Positions 24,836 to 34,705 of a stretch of 64,000 nt of DNA are shown here, one piece after another. The translations under genes and the position numbers were made by a program. Under the pieces are notes generated by a model. It was not told the origin of the DNA and ran no database searches. It saw only the letters and a program-made list of their open reading frames with translations. The stretch lies in the NCBI RefSeq assembly GCF_050296195.1, contig NZ_JBNKRB010000012.1; one strand, 5' to 3'. Origin of the DNA: Gynuella sp050296195. GTDB lineage: Bacteria; Pseudomonadota; Gammaproteobacteria; Pseudomonadales; Natronospirillaceae. Position 1 is the first letter of the stretch; each line of letters starts with the position of its first letter.

Positions 24836-27547
24836 ATGGTAATCAGCAAGTTTTTTAAGAAACAAAAAAAACAGACCCAGCCTGAAATAAAACCTTCTCA
24901 GCCAGCCCCATCCTCGACGGATACTCTCATTGCAAAGATAAAGACAGTCACCGATCCGTCAGAACTGTTAACCACAGCCCAGCAGTCTGACGAAGCTTTG
25001 CAGAAAGCCGCCAAGAACCGTTTCGCGGCGTTGATTGACGAAGGACAGCTGACTCCGGAACAACTGTCTGCGCTAACCGTAGACACTGGCCTGATCCTCA
25101 GTATCCTTGCCTTTTCCAAACAAAAGAACCTATTGGAGCAACAGCTGGCCAGCCTCAGCCAGCAGCAATTGTGTGAACAGGCCATAAAAGGCGGTACTGC
25201 AGAGCTTCGTAAAACCGCCGCCGGACTATTGACTGAAGCAGATATTCTGGAACAACTGATCAAAGCCACCAAAGGCAAAGATAAAACCGTTTACCGGATT
25301 GCCAAAGACAAGCTCAACGAAATTCAGGAGCATCAGGCCGCCGAAACCGCTCGCCGGGCGGCACTCCAACAGCTGCTCGACACTGCCGAAAAACTCGCAA
25401 ATACGCCGTTTGATCCACTGCTCAATGGCAAAATCAAAAACCTGCAACTCCAATGGCAGGAACTCGACATCGAGCCCACTGAAGCCCAACAACAACAGTT
25501 TGACGACGCTTTAACCAGCGCTCAGAAAACCTATGACGAGCACATGGAACAGCAGGCTGCCGAGGAAGAACTTGCCAAAACACCGGTTGAGCCGGAACCC
25601 GTGGAAGAAGCTCCAACACCGGTTGTTGAACCCGGCCGCTTCATCGAAATCCGTAAAACATTGCACCAGGTGTTAACTGATCAGATTCTCGCCATGATTG
25701 AAAGCGAGGAAATTACCGAGGCAATGCTAAATCATGCAGATGAAGTATTAACCGAAAGTCAAAATGAATGGCGCACGACCGAAGAAGAACAAAAAGCCAG
25801 TAAAGAAGAATTCCGTGCTTTCAGCCATCTCTGTACCGAATACGAACAGCTGCTGCTGGCATTCCGCAGTCTGGACAGTTTTGCCGACCTGGTGGACCAA
25901 TGCGAGCAGGATCCAGAATCTTCAGCCGTGGAAGTACTGGATCAAATACTCCATCACCTCGATTTTCTGGCATCAGATAATCAACCGGTCGTGGTACAGC
26001 ACGCGCAAACCGTTCTTAAAGGTATCGAAGCAAGACAAGAACAATACAAGAAAGAACAGCACCAACAGATCGGTCATATTCGTGGTCTCATTCGCAAAGG
26101 TCACTGGGCCATTAATCAGGGACATCTGCGCCAAGCCGCCGGTATCACTCATGCCATCGAAGAAAAAGCAGGTCATCTGGATCGCATTCCTCAGTCTTTG
26201 AAACAACAGATCACCCAGCTGAGCGAAGATCTGGAAAAACTGCTGGACTGGCAGGATTTCGCAGTATTGCCGAAGAAAAAAAATCTGTTGGATAAAATGC
26301 AGGCTCTGGTGGGGTCAGATCAACACCCGGAAGCCATCGCCAATCTGATCAAACGCTTCCAGGATGAATGGAAACTACTTAGTAAAGGCAGTCAGGGGCA
26401 TCATCAGGAGTTATGGGAAAAGTTCCATGCCGCTGCCCAGGAAGCTTATCAACCCTGCAAAAAATGGTTCGAAGAACAGGCTGAAATGCGGCGCCGGAAC
26501 CTGGCATCAAGACAAAAACTGGTCTCGGAACTTAACACCTTTTTTCAGGCCATACCGGAACAACCCGACTTCAGTGCCATCGAAAAAGCCATTAATGTCG
26601 CCAAACAACAATGGCGTACTTACTCGCCCGTAGAGCGGCAGGCCAACAAGCCAGTACAACAGGCGTTCGATAAGGTCATGAGCGATATACAGGGAACATT
26701 GAATCAACAATACCAGGCAGTGAAAGAGCAGAAAAAAGACATTGTTGAAAAAGCCCGTGAATTGCTGGAGCTGGACAACTTTAAAGCGGCAACCAATAAA
26801 GCCAAAGAGCTGCAAAAAGAATGGCAGGAAGCCGGTAAGACCTGGCGTAAAGAAGAACAGAAGTTGTGGAAAGAATTCCGTGCAGTCTGCGACGAGCTGT
26901 TCGGCCGCCGTGACGAACACAACCGCCAGATGCAGGCAGAGTTCGACAAAGCCGGCGAACAGGCACAGGCGTTGATACAACAGGCAGAACAGTTACTGAG
27001 CAACGACCAACTCTCGGTTCAGGAATTGAAACAGCAAATCAATCACCTTTCCCACGAGTTTACGGCACTGGGTCGCCTGCCGCGCCAGAATCAGTCATCA
27101 CTGCAGAAAAGCTGGGAGACTGCTGAACAAGCAGTGCAACACCTGATTAGCAGCAAAGACAAAAGCGTGCGTGTGGATGAGTGGTCACTGTTCGATCAGC
27201 TTATACAGAGCGATGAAGCAATCGACCAAGTAAGCGCACACACCTGGCGTCATGTCCCCGACTCAGTGGTAAAAGCGGTTTCCAACCGCCAGGCTGCCGA
27301 TGCCAAAACCACGCAATCATTGTTGATACTGATGGAAATCATGGCTGGACTAGACTCTCCTGAGAGTGATGCCAGTCTAAGAATGCAAATACAGGTGGAA
27401 CGTCTGCAGCAGGGTATGACGCAAAATCACCACAACCAGGAAGACTTTTCTAAATTGTTGACTCAATGGTATGCCATGCACCCCATTGATCCGGCTTTTC
27501 AGGAGAGATTTTTGGCTGCTCGTAACACTTACTTAAAAATCGAATAA
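24836..27547 (+). CDS. DUF349-repeat coiled-coil protein
   Basis: 903 residues from the ATG at 24836 (CGGAG about 9 bases upstream); an in-frame TTG at 24812 is less likely. The N-terminus is basic (SKFFKKQKKQTQP). The protein is almost wholly helical and very rich in Gln, Glu, Lys and Ala, with DUF349 units in the second half, recognised by recurring LQKEWQEAGKTWRKEEQKLWKEFRAVCDELF-type segments. No signal peptide or membrane helix. The family is common in gammaproteobacteria and has no settled function. It is transcribed towards the initiator tRNA, which starts 91 bp after its stop. Confidence 0.82.
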   Translation: MVISKFFKKQKKQTQPEIKPSQPAPSSTDTLIAKIKTVTDPSELLTTAQQSDEALQKAAKNRFAALIDEGQLTPEQLSALTVDTGLILSILAFSKQKNLLEQQLASLSQQQLCEQAIKGGTAELRKTAAGLLTEADILEQLIKATKGKDKTVYRIAKDKLNEIQEHQAAETARRAALQQLLDTAEKLANTPFDPLLNGKIKNLQLQWQELDIEPTEAQQQQFDDALTSAQKTYDEHMEQQAAEEELAKTPVEPEPVEEAPTPVVEPGRFIEIRKTLHQVLTDQILAMIESEEITEAMLNHADEVLTESQNEWRTTEEEQKASKEEFRAFSHLCTEYEQLLLAFRSLDSFADLVDQCEQDPESSAVEVLDQILHHLDFLASDNQPVVVQHAQTVLKGIEARQEQYKKEQHQQIGHIRGLIRKGHWAINQGHLRQAAGITHAIEEKAGHLDRIPQSLKQQITQLSEDLEKLLDWQDFAVLPKKKNLLDKMQALVGSDQHPEAIANLIKRFQDEWKLLSKGSQGHHQELWEKFHAAAQEAYQPCKKWFEEQAEMRRRNLASRQKLVSELNTFFQAIPEQPDFSAIEKAINVAKQQWRTYSPVERQANKPVQQAFDKVMSDIQGTLNQQYQAVKEQKKDIVEKARELLELDNFKAATNKAKELQKEWQEAGKTWRKEEQKLWKEFRAVCDELFGRRDEHNRQMQAEFDKAGEQAQALIQQAEQLLSNDQLSVQELKQQINHLSHEFTALGRLPRQNQSSLQKSWETAEQAVQHLISSKDKSVRVDEWSLFDQLIQSDEAIDQVSAHTWRHVPDSVVKAVSNRQAADAKTTQSLLILMEIMAGLDSPESDASLRMQIQVERLQQGMTQNHHNQEDFSKLLTQWYAMHPIDPAFQERFLAARNTYLKIE

Positions 27548-27637
27548 AAAATTCTTTTTTTTCAATAGGTTAGTGTTGACAAGATCCAACCCGATCCGTA
27601 TAGTTCGCAGCCGTTGCCAAGACAGCAACAACGATGA

Positions 27638-27710
<73 letters not shown>

Positions 27711-27714
<4 letters not shown>

Positions 27715-28324
27715 CATTTTAAAAAGTCGCTTTTTATAGCGGCTTTTTTTATGCCTGATGAAAACAGAAACGTTGAGCTTAATTCATACAGAACAGTCGG
27801 GCTCAACTCTTCATCCGGCGCAGCCGCTGAAGGTCGTCAGTTCAAAGCTGGCCGCGAAACGCTACCACATTTTAAAAAGTCGCTTTTTACAGCGGCTTTT
27901 TTTATACCTGACTAAAACGGAAACGTTGGGCTTACTTCATACAGAACAGTCGGGCTCAACTCTTCATCCGGCGCAGCCGCTGAAGGTTGTCAGTTCAAAT
28001 CTGGCCGCGAAACGTCGCACCGCCGCTACCACATTTTAAAAAGTCGCTTTTTATAGCGGCTTTTTTTATGCCTGATGAAAATAGAAAACGTTGGGCTTAA
28101 TTCACACAGAACAGCCGGGCTCAACTCTTCATCCGGCGCAGCCGCTGAAGGTCGTCAGTTCAAAGCTGGCCGCGAAACGCTACCACATTTTAAAAAGTCG
28201 CTTTTTATAGCGGCTTTTTTTATGCCTGATGAAAACAGAAGCGCTGGGCTTAATTCACACAGAACAGTCGGGCTCAACTCTTTATCCGGCGCAGCCGCTG
28301 AAGGGCTGCGGCTCAAATCTGGCT
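27711..28324 (+). repeat. Four tandem ~154-bp repeats carrying partial tRNA-fMet copies
   Basis: Units start at the ACCA of the tRNA (27711) and at 27864, 28028 and 28182, with lengths 153, 164, 154 and 143. Each opens with ACCACATTTT and a terminator hairpin, then AT-rich spacer, then tRNA-like pieces: GTCGGGCTCA (anticodon-stem strand), a foreign insert with a CCGGCGCAGCCG palindrome, GAAGGTCGTCAGTTCAAA (variable loop and T arm) and, except in the last, GCTACCA. The D arm and 5' acceptor strand are absent, so they are not functional tRNAs. Unit 2 has ~10 extra bases. The layout recalls the repeats behind tyrT of E. coli. Confidence 0.85.
27721..27750 (+). terminator. Terminator of tRNA-fMet
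   Basis: AAAAAGTCGC pairs with GCGGCTTTTT (one G-T pair) and runs into a T tract. The same hairpin recurs near 27874, 28038 and 28192 in the repeats. Confidence 0.85.
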
Positions 28325-28781
28325 GATCAAATCAATCCTTAGCAGGATTCGATATCATGCAAAGAATTATTCAAAACCTTCATTTAAAAAAATGATCAAT
28401 AACATTTGGCCAGACCAAATGCACAAGCACCAATTTTTAATGAACCCCATAAGTGCAGATCAATGAGGTTAATGCTTTTCAAAAAAACAGCAAATATGCA
28501 CCATCTATAGATATTTTTTATATCACCTTATTGAACTCAAAAAAAACATAAATGACTCGTTCATGACCCTAATAAATTATGGATAACCAGAACCGGTTGA
28601 AAAGTTCGAATATGCGTCAAAAAGGCTAATTGGAATCAAGGTGATATATTTTTTTGTTTTCAGTAATCAACAATACAATATATGAACAAATTCAAATTGT
28701 TTGATCAAATTACATTTTTATGATCAAGACTCATGTTTTCTGTTTAGATTGTCAGCCATCAATCCGTTTTATAAAAACCTC
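28325..28781. other. AT-rich gene-free region
   Basis: About 460 bp of very AT-rich sequence after the tRNA repeats. No reading frame, hairpin terminator or known motif stands out. Confidence 0.4.
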
Positions 28782-28928
28782 TAAGGGGCCTCTGGAAAAT
28801 AGGAATAGTTTTGATGCAGGCAGGGAGGCACCACGCGCAACACCGCAATTTACCGGCGTAAATGAGAATGTGAGACTGGGGCTGACAATGTCCTGCGCGA
28901 AAATAGGCCATTTTTCAGAAGCTCCCTA
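28782..28928. mobile_element. MITE-like inverted-repeat element, copy 2
   Basis: 147 bp. The left end (TAAGGGGCCTCTGGAAAATAG) and right end (GGCCATTTTTCAGAAGCTCCCTA) are inverted versions of one another. Internal GATGCAGG and TGTCCTGCGC are inverted too, extending the imperfect terminal repeat to about 40 bases. It has no coding capacity. Confidence 0.75.
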
Positions 28929-29066
28929 AAACACTTATTACAGAGGAGCTTAGAGAAATGAGGTATTCCTTAAAAAAGAGCCTGGAAAGTTTAGCTCATG
29001 GAAAATTACGTCAAAATAAGGTTTACAGCTGTTTCCATTGTGTCATTGTTTTTTCACCCTGAACGG

Positions 29067-29954
29067 TCACGACAATACTGCCTTGGCCAAATCGTCAAAC
29101 AGATCTGGTCCACTGGGCGTCCAGCCCAATTGCTGCCTGGTTTGCAACGCGGATGCATTTAGATCTGCCTGAACTAAATGCGCGAGCCATTGGAAATGTG
29201 CCTCAGCCTGTTGTGGCGAGATAGCCGTAACCGGAAGTGACAAACGATCTCCCACTGCTTGGGCGACGCGGTAAAGGGAAATATTTTCTTCCGCAGCAGC
29301 AATGTATTTTTCCCCCTGCACACCGCGTTCCAGCACCAGTCGATACAGCGTCGCCGCATCACTCAGATGCACTCCCGCCCAAAGGTTATCACTAGGGTCT
29401 ACATAGGCAGACATAGAAGTTTGTTTCGCAATATCAAACAGATAACTAATCAGCCCAAAGCGGTGGCGATTATGCACCTGGGTTAATCCCACAACCATTG
29501 CTTTAACTCCCTGCTCGGCACAGAGCCATGCACTTTCATCCGAAAGTGCTCTTGGGAATGTGGTTGTACTTTCCAGAGCATGCTCCACTGGTGTATTTCT
29601 TTCCCGTCCGGTGAAAAACGCACCCGAAGTCACCAACAAAGGACGATCAGAGCCTTTTAATAACTGCCCCAACGTCTGAATCAGTTGATAGTCATCCTGG
29701 CAATTTTCCAAAAACGTCGAAAAATCATGATTAAAAGCTGTGTGAATAACTGCATCCGCCCTGGAAACAGCAGATTCCCATGACGCAGTTTCATGGATAT
29801 CTCCAAAACAGGCTTCAACCCCCAGCGCTCTGAGCTGTTGAACACCTGCTTCTGAGCGGGTTAATCCGATCACCTTATAACCATGATGCACCAACTCCTG
29901 CGCCACAGCCTGACCTATAAAACCACTCGCTCCCGTCATAAAAACCGTCTTCAT
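29067..29954 (-). CDS. Atypical extended SDR family NAD(P)-dependent oxidoreductase
   Basis: 295 residues. The N-terminus VFMTGASGFIGQAVAQEL is a clear Rossmann nucleotide-binding motif. The usual catalytic Tyr-x-x-x-Lys is not present: the corresponding helix reads LSDESAWLCAEQGVK, as in the common atypical SDR group that is often paired with a divergent HTH regulator. LVTSGAFFTG is the substrate-side strand. The gene is divergent from the MLTR-type regulator 98 bp away, which probably controls it. Substrate unknown. Confidence 0.8.
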   Translation of the reverse strand: MKTVFMTGASGFIGQAVAQELVHHGYKVIGLTRSEAGVQQLRALGVEACFGDIHETASWESAVSRADAVIHTAFNHDFSTFLENCQDDYQLIQTLGQLLKGSDRPLLVTSGAFFTGRERNTPVEHALESTTTFPRALSDESAWLCAEQGVKAMVVGLTQVHNRHRFGLISYLFDIAKQTSMSAYVDPSDNLWAGVHLSDAATLYRLVLERGVQGEKYIAAAEENISLYRVAQAVGDRLSLPVTAISPQQAEAHFQWLAHLVQADLNASALQTRQQLGWTPSGPDLFDDLAKAVLS

Positions 29955-30052
29955 TTTTTATCCTCGATTACACATTCAGTAACGGATTGTAGAAGGAACA
30001 AGAGTTCATTAAAGTAGTGTCTTTATCATGGTATAGCCACTAACAGGATCAA

Positions 30053-30871
30053 ATGAGTTCCACAAAAGATAGTCACTTCAGCCGGTTTTTAATGGAAAAA
30101 CGTCAGCAGATTGATCCTAAATCACTTGGTTATTCGGTGGTCAGGCGTCGTACACCTGGACTAAGACGGGAAGAAGTGGCGCAAAGGGCTAACATCAGCG
30201 TAACCTGGTACACCTGGCTTGAACAGGGACGGGGAGGAATTCCTTCAGCTGCGGTGCTTGATCGTATTGCCCGGGCATTAATGCTGACCGCTTCAGAAAC
30301 AGAGTATTTGTTTCTTACAACATTGGGGCGTTTACCAGAAACAGACTACACCCACACCTCCACCATAGAGCCTCAATTGCAGCTGATTCTCGATGCCTTG
30401 AATCCCAATCCAGCCATTATTCGCAACCTGACCTGGGATGTACTGGCATGGAATAAGGCCGCCACCATCATCTTGACCGATTACCAACAAGTGCCAGTGG
30501 ATCAACGCAACATCCTGCGCCTGTTTTTCCTGCACAAACCAGCGCGACGGAATAATCCAGGCTGGCAAAACACCGCCAGACTCATCGTCAGCGCATTTCG
30601 CGCCGACATTGCAAGGTTGGGAGAGAATGATCGTACTCGTTTGCTGATTAACGAGTTATGTCAGCGTAGTACAGACTTTTCAGAATTCTGGCACTCCCAC
30701 GAAGTGGGCAATATCAATGACGGCATAAAACAGATGAATAACCCACTCGCCGGGGAGATTTCGTTTAACTACTCTTCATTTGCCGTATCTGCCAGTCCGG
30801 AGCTGAGTCTGATTGTCTATACACCACACACTCCCTCGGACAATGAAAAAATCCTCGATTTAATTAAATAA
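30053..30871 (+). CDS. HTH (XRE-type) regulator with MLTR ligand-binding domain
   Basis: 272 residues. A helix-turn-helix covers about residues 10-85 (VRRRTPGLRREEVAQRANISVTWYTWLEQGRG is the hallmark of this family). Residues ~105-270 form the MmyB-like (MLTR) domain that binds fatty-acid-like ligands, with NLTWDVLAWNKAA and WHSHEV segments. These proteins often regulate a divergent oxidoreductase, here the SDR gene on the other strand. Confidence 0.88.
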   Translation: MSSTKDSHFSRFLMEKRQQIDPKSLGYSVVRRRTPGLRREEVAQRANISVTWYTWLEQGRGGIPSAAVLDRIARALMLTASETEYLFLTTLGRLPETDYTHTSTIEPQLQLILDALNPNPAIIRNLTWDVLAWNKAATIILTDYQQVPVDQRNILRLFFLHKPARRNNPGWQNTARLIVSAFRADIARLGENDRTRLLINELCQRSTDFSEFWHSHEVGNINDGIKQMNNPLAGEISFNYSSFAVSASPELSLIVYTPHTPSDNEKILDLIK

Positions 30872-31018
30872 TCAGAACAACACAGCAACACATCTCCACC
30901 AATAACTGCTCCCTGTTACAGTGAAAGTCCCCAAGCTGCATAGCACTTCATAATGCTTCCAGGTGTTATAACCAACCGCGGGATGACTGAAAAAATTCTG
31001 CCCATCACAACAGTTTCT

Positions 31019-31693
31019 TTAATGTCCGCTCTGCTGTTTTAGCGGACTCTGCCCAAGCGGTCCATCAGTGGTTGGCGGTAGGGGAATCAAATCCAATACC
31101 TCTGGTGGCAGATTGCCCATTTCCACCTCCTGTTCGGTACCTGCACTGTGAATGCGTGCATCCCCCTCGGCGACGGTCGCCTGAATGCGGGGGGCCAGTT
31201 CAAAGTAATTTCGCTCATACTTTGGACAGCCAGCAAGAGAGTTAACACAAACTGCAAGCCACCATGCCTGCATAGTCCCTTCACCACTGATACCCGTCAC
31301 CAGGTTATGTAGGTATCCCTTTCTGGGATATCGCTCGAACCATTCCTTAATCTGTGCCCGTTTTTCTTCGGAGATATCGAGAGTCGCCTCATAAAACGTT
31401 TGCGTACGATAGGAAAACCAGCGGGCTCGTATGGTTTGTGGTAACGGGACATGGCCCGCTCCTGCAGCCTTACCACCCGGGAGGCGCTTAGATGTATCGG
31501 ATACACCACCCGATAGCGCACCAACGGGAACCCCCCAGGACTCGTTAAACACCAGTTCTTCCACCCAGATGGGCCAGCCTTTTCCGCCATAGCCACCAGT
31601 ATCAAAACTATAATTATAAGTATCATCTGCCCTACAAGCGCTGAGCATCAGTGACAATGAGATCAGCCAACATAAGTTTTTAATTATGTTCAT
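31019..31693 (-). CDS. DUF2931 lipoprotein, distal copy
   Basis: 224 residues. The signal peptide ends in a lipobox (LMLSAC, Cys at about 20), so the protein should be lipid-anchored in the envelope. The DUF2931 body includes YNYSFDTGGYGGKGWPIWVEELVF, TIRARWFSYRTQTFYEATL and LVTGISGEGTMQAWWLA-type segments. It is a tandem duplicate of the next gene at 31816, nearly identical over long stretches, but its C-terminus is ~18 residues longer and Pro/Gln-rich. Its position behind a lipase effector suggests an immunity role. That function is inferred. Confidence 0.78.
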   Translation of the reverse strand: MNIIKNLCWLISLSLMLSACRADDTYNYSFDTGGYGGKGWPIWVEELVFNESWGVPVGALSGGVSDTSKRLPGGKAAGAGHVPLPQTIRARWFSYRTQTFYEATLDISEEKRAQIKEWFERYPRKGYLHNLVTGISGEGTMQAWWLAVCVNSLAGCPKYERNYFELAPRIQATVAEGDARIHSAGTEQEVEMGNLPPEVLDLIPLPPTTDGPLGQSPLKQQSGH

Positions 31694-31815
31694 GATGCTT
31701 CCTTGATGTTACGGCCAGCCTGAAAAATGTAAGGCCACTCTATGAATTCCATATCAGAAACTTGCAGGCTGATCATTTTTTAATGGTTACGCATGCTCAA
31801 CCTGTGCAACGAGTT

Positions 31816-32436
31816 TCAAGAATCAGGAGGAATCAGATCCAATACCTCTGGCGGCAGATTACCCATTTCCACCTCCTGTTCGGTACCTGCACTGTGGATG
31901 CGTGCATCCCCCTCGGCGACGGTCGCCTGAATGCGGGGGGCCAGTTCAAAATAGTGAGATTCATATTCCTCAGGGCACCCAAAGTTTACGCAGCCTACAA
32001 ACCACCACGCCTGCATGGTGCCTTCACCACTGATACCGGTCACCAGATTATGGACGAATTTCTTTCTGGGATACCGGTCAAACCATTCTTTGATCTGCGT
32101 ACGTTTTTCTTCCGATATCTCCAGAGTCGCCTCATAAAATGTTTGTGTCCGATAGGAGAACCAACGGGCCCGTATGGTTTGCGGTAACGGAACATAGCCC
32201 ATTACAGCGGACGCTCCACCAGGAAGACGTGCAGAAGTATCTGGCTTGCCACCAGACAGTGCCCCCACAGGAGCCCCCCAGGACTCGTTAAACACAAGTT
32301 TTTCAACCCAGATGGGCCAGCCTCTACCACCGTAACCCCCAGTATCAAAACCATAATTATAAGTATCATCTGCCCGACAGGCACTGAGTAGCAGTGACAG
32401 TAAGATCAACCAACAGAAATCTTTAAGCATTTTCAT
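31816..32436 (-). CDS. DUF2931 lipoprotein, proximal copy
   Basis: 206 residues with the same lipobox signal (LLLSAC) and DUF2931 body as the copy downstream. AAGGAAACGCC precedes its ATG, and the start lies 14 bases inside the effector reading frame, so the effector and this gene are translationally coupled. Such overlap is typical of effector-immunity pairs. A periplasmic lipoprotein is the expected form for neutralising a phospholipase delivered to the periplasm. The target interaction is not shown by the sequence. Confidence 0.8.
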   Translation of the reverse strand: MKMLKDFCWLILLSLLLSACRADDTYNYGFDTGGYGGRGWPIWVEKLVFNESWGAPVGALSGGKPDTSARLPGGASAVMGYVPLPQTIRARWFSYRTQTFYEATLEISEEKRTQIKEWFDRYPRKKFVHNLVTGISGEGTMQAWWFVGCVNFGCPEEYESHYFELAPRIQATVAEGDARIHSAGTEQEVEMGNLPPEVLDLIPPDS

Positions 32437-34705
32437 GGCGTTTCCTTGGGGTTATGGCCAGCCTTGGCCGATTGGAGAAAACCTGCCGGCTTTTAAACAG
32501 AATACCCGGTGTATTAACAATACTGAGACCACGCTCAGAGGTATGAATATAATCTTCGAGATAGATTTTGGCGTTATCGAGTTCAGCACCGTTGTTTTGC
32601 CAGTTCTGATAGCACCAGGCCAGATCCTCCGGGATCATATAGGCGGTTTCGTTGGGCTTGATTTCCCGTAGTGGTAAACCAGCCGTTTTGGCTATATCGT
32701 ACATTTGTCGTAACGGATAGATGGATAACTCCTTATGGATGGGAATCAGCTCATATACCTGAGTCCCCTGCATCATTACAGTATGGCCTCGTCGTTCAAT
32801 ATCCCGCTGTAACTGCCGCACTCTGAATTCCTCCCAGCCGGCATCGTACACCTTTTTAACCCGATAAAAGTCCCGCCAGTCATCAAAACTGGTGGCGGCA
32901 CCGGGCGTTGGATTTTCATACCCGCCGCCCACATCGGCATGGACACCGGGAACAATGGTCTCAGTAAAGTTTGCCGGCAAGCGACCCTTGGCGTCGCTAA
33001 TTCGGGTGGATGGAAAGTTATGACGAACCTCATGGGCAGCCACCAGATGCACCACCTGTTCAGCGCTGGACTCATTCAGATTCAAATTGAATTCACCCTG
33101 TTTATCGTTACCAGGCCAATAGAAACTGCCCACGGTATCCCAGAGTCCGACAAAAGCAACTCTGCCACTGAGCTGCTGCGGAAATGCTTTCACTGCAGTT
33201 AGGACACCATAAGGCCGATATTCAGCTGTCCATTGGTTGATCATATTTATAAAGTGCCGAGCCAAGGCTGCACCGCGACTAAAACCAAACACATCAAACA
33301 CAAGCTCATCATATTGGTCTTTTTTGATTCTTATCTGGATCTGCTGCAATGCTTCAGCAATACGCGCCTGACCACCCTCCTTACCAACACCAAATCCCAG
33401 CCCGATCATATCCTCCTTGACCTTATAACCGTTTAAGATTTGTACTCCTGTAATGGTACCAACCCCCGAAATATATATTTTTCGCGTAGTAACAATTTCA
33501 TAGGCCCGATCAATGGTCTGTTCCAGATACAAATCCTGCATCTTCGCCACATTGGAAATATCCCGATCCGGTAGTTGGGCATCGTTGTAGCGGTTCTGAT
33601 TGGTGCCATCAAAAAACACTCCCAATCTTAAAATACGTTTGGGTCTGGAACGGTTGACCGGTGCTGTGTAACACCACAGTGATCCCAATTGAGGAACTTT
33701 GAGGATTTTCTGCAGCGAGTAATTATGCTGTTCTGTCTGGGTGAACACTTTATCTTGTTGGCGCAGCTGTTCGGCGAGTCGATAGAGCTGTTTGCCGATG
33801 TTGCCAAGGGAATCAAAATATGGCGATTGATTCCCAGGGCGGCTTTCCGGTCTTGGCCGGCCACGATGACTGATGAGCGCCACCAATGCCACCTCTTTGG
33901 CCCAGGCTTCCGGATCCTCGGCACTGAACTCCCCGGCCATTGTTTTGAGTGGCTGAAGTTCACACTCGTGATCCAGCAGATAGATCAGATCCACCAGGCA
34001 CAGACCAACGCTCGGCACATCCGGGGCAAGTACCCCGAAACTCTGCCCCAATTGGCTGGACAATGTTTTGCTGTCTGCTTTCCATTGCTGGCTTAAACGA
34101 CGGGCAAAGATATCCGGGCGCTGGTATCCGCAATCCCAGATCTCCTGAGCAGTTGAAAACAGCGATACCAACGGAGCACCCTGATCGTTAAACAAGGCAG
34201 CATCCATCTGTTTGGGATCACCCGGAAGCAGTACTTCGGTATGGAGTAAATGCAGAGGTTGAATCGTTGCAGGCCAGCTTTCGAGAGGAGTTGCATGACG
34301 GCGTTGTTCGCTCAGCTCATCACAGGCCTGTTGCAAAGCCTCGCGAGTTTGCTGCCATTGTTCGGCAGTGACCGGTGTGCCGATGTCATAACAGATCTGC
34401 TCCGGGCCGGATAGCGATAACTGGCCAGTGGAGCCATTCAGCTTGCCTTGAAATGTCTGTGTATCGGTAGTGATCCGATAATCTGTCAATACACCGGTCT
34501 TTTGATCCGGATAGCTGTATTGCAACCAGGCAAAGTAATCAGGATTATCAAACACCTCGACTCCGGGTATACCTTCAGGCAGGGTGTCGGTGATGCTGTC
34601 GGTCCAGATCGGAACCGGTTTGTCGAGATTGATTCTGGGTTGGGCCGGCCTTGGTGCACCACGAACTTCTCGTGGTCCTAATTCATAAACAGTGCCTCGC
34701 CTCAA
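32423..34705 (-). CDS. DUF2235 lipase domain protein, type VI Tle1-like effector (N-terminus damaged)
   Basis: 760 residues if started at the TTG at 34705, which has no ribosome site. A DUF2235 alpha/beta-hydrolase occupies about residues 355-640: FGVFFDGTNQN-type strand, the nucleophile elbow GFSRG with Ser476, Asp523 in GLWDTVGS and His589 in PGVHADVGGGY, so the catalytic triad is intact. Known relatives are phospholipases injected by type VI secretion. Residues 1-350 are a separate helical region of unknown role. The reading frame continues upstream to 34837 where it meets a TGA; see the remnant entry. No VgrG, Hcp or adaptor gene is nearby. Confidence 0.8.
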   Translation of the reverse strand: MRRGTVYELGPREVRGAPRPAQPRINLDKPVPIWTDSITDTLPEGIPGVEVFDNPDYFAWLQYSYPDQKTGVLTDYRITTDTQTFQGKLNGSTGQLSLSGPEQICYDIGTPVTAEQWQQTREALQQACDELSEQRRHATPLESWPATIQPLHLLHTEVLLPGDPKQMDAALFNDQGAPLVSLFSTAQEIWDCGYQRPDIFARRLSQQWKADSKTLSSQLGQSFGVLAPDVPSVGLCLVDLIYLLDHECELQPLKTMAGEFSAEDPEAWAKEVALVALISHRGRPRPESRPGNQSPYFDSLGNIGKQLYRLAEQLRQQDKVFTQTEQHNYSLQKILKVPQLGSLWCYTAPVNRSRPKRILRLGVFFDGTNQNRYNDAQLPDRDISNVAKMQDLYLEQTIDRAYEIVTTRKIYISGVGTITGVQILNGYKVKEDMIGLGFGVGKEGGQARIAEALQQIQIRIKKDQYDELVFDVFGFSRGAALARHFINMINQWTAEYRPYGVLTAVKAFPQQLSGRVAFVGLWDTVGSFYWPGNDKQGEFNLNLNESSAEQVVHLVAAHEVRHNFPSTRISDAKGRLPANFTETIVPGVHADVGGGYENPTPGAATSFDDWRDFYRVKKVYDAGWEEFRVRQLQRDIERRGHTVMMQGTQVYELIPIHKELSIYPLRQMYDIAKTAGLPLREIKPNETAYMIPEDLAWCYQNWQNNGAELDNAKIYLEDYIHTSERGLSIVNTPGILFKSRQVFSNRPRLAITPRKRHENA

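Noticed and set aside
27864..28185. Additional tRNA-fMet genes in the repeats
   Set aside because: The T arm and part of the anticodon stem are present, but the D arm and the 5' acceptor strand are missing and the anticodon is replaced by a foreign insert.
28720..28929. A 69-codon plus-strand reading frame
   Set aside because: It runs through a MITE-like element and lacks any recognised motif or ribosome site.
31023..31047. GTCCGCT/AGCGGAC hairpin at the end of the distal DUF2931 gene as a terminator
   Set aside because: It lies within the coding sequence and no T tract follows on the minus strand.
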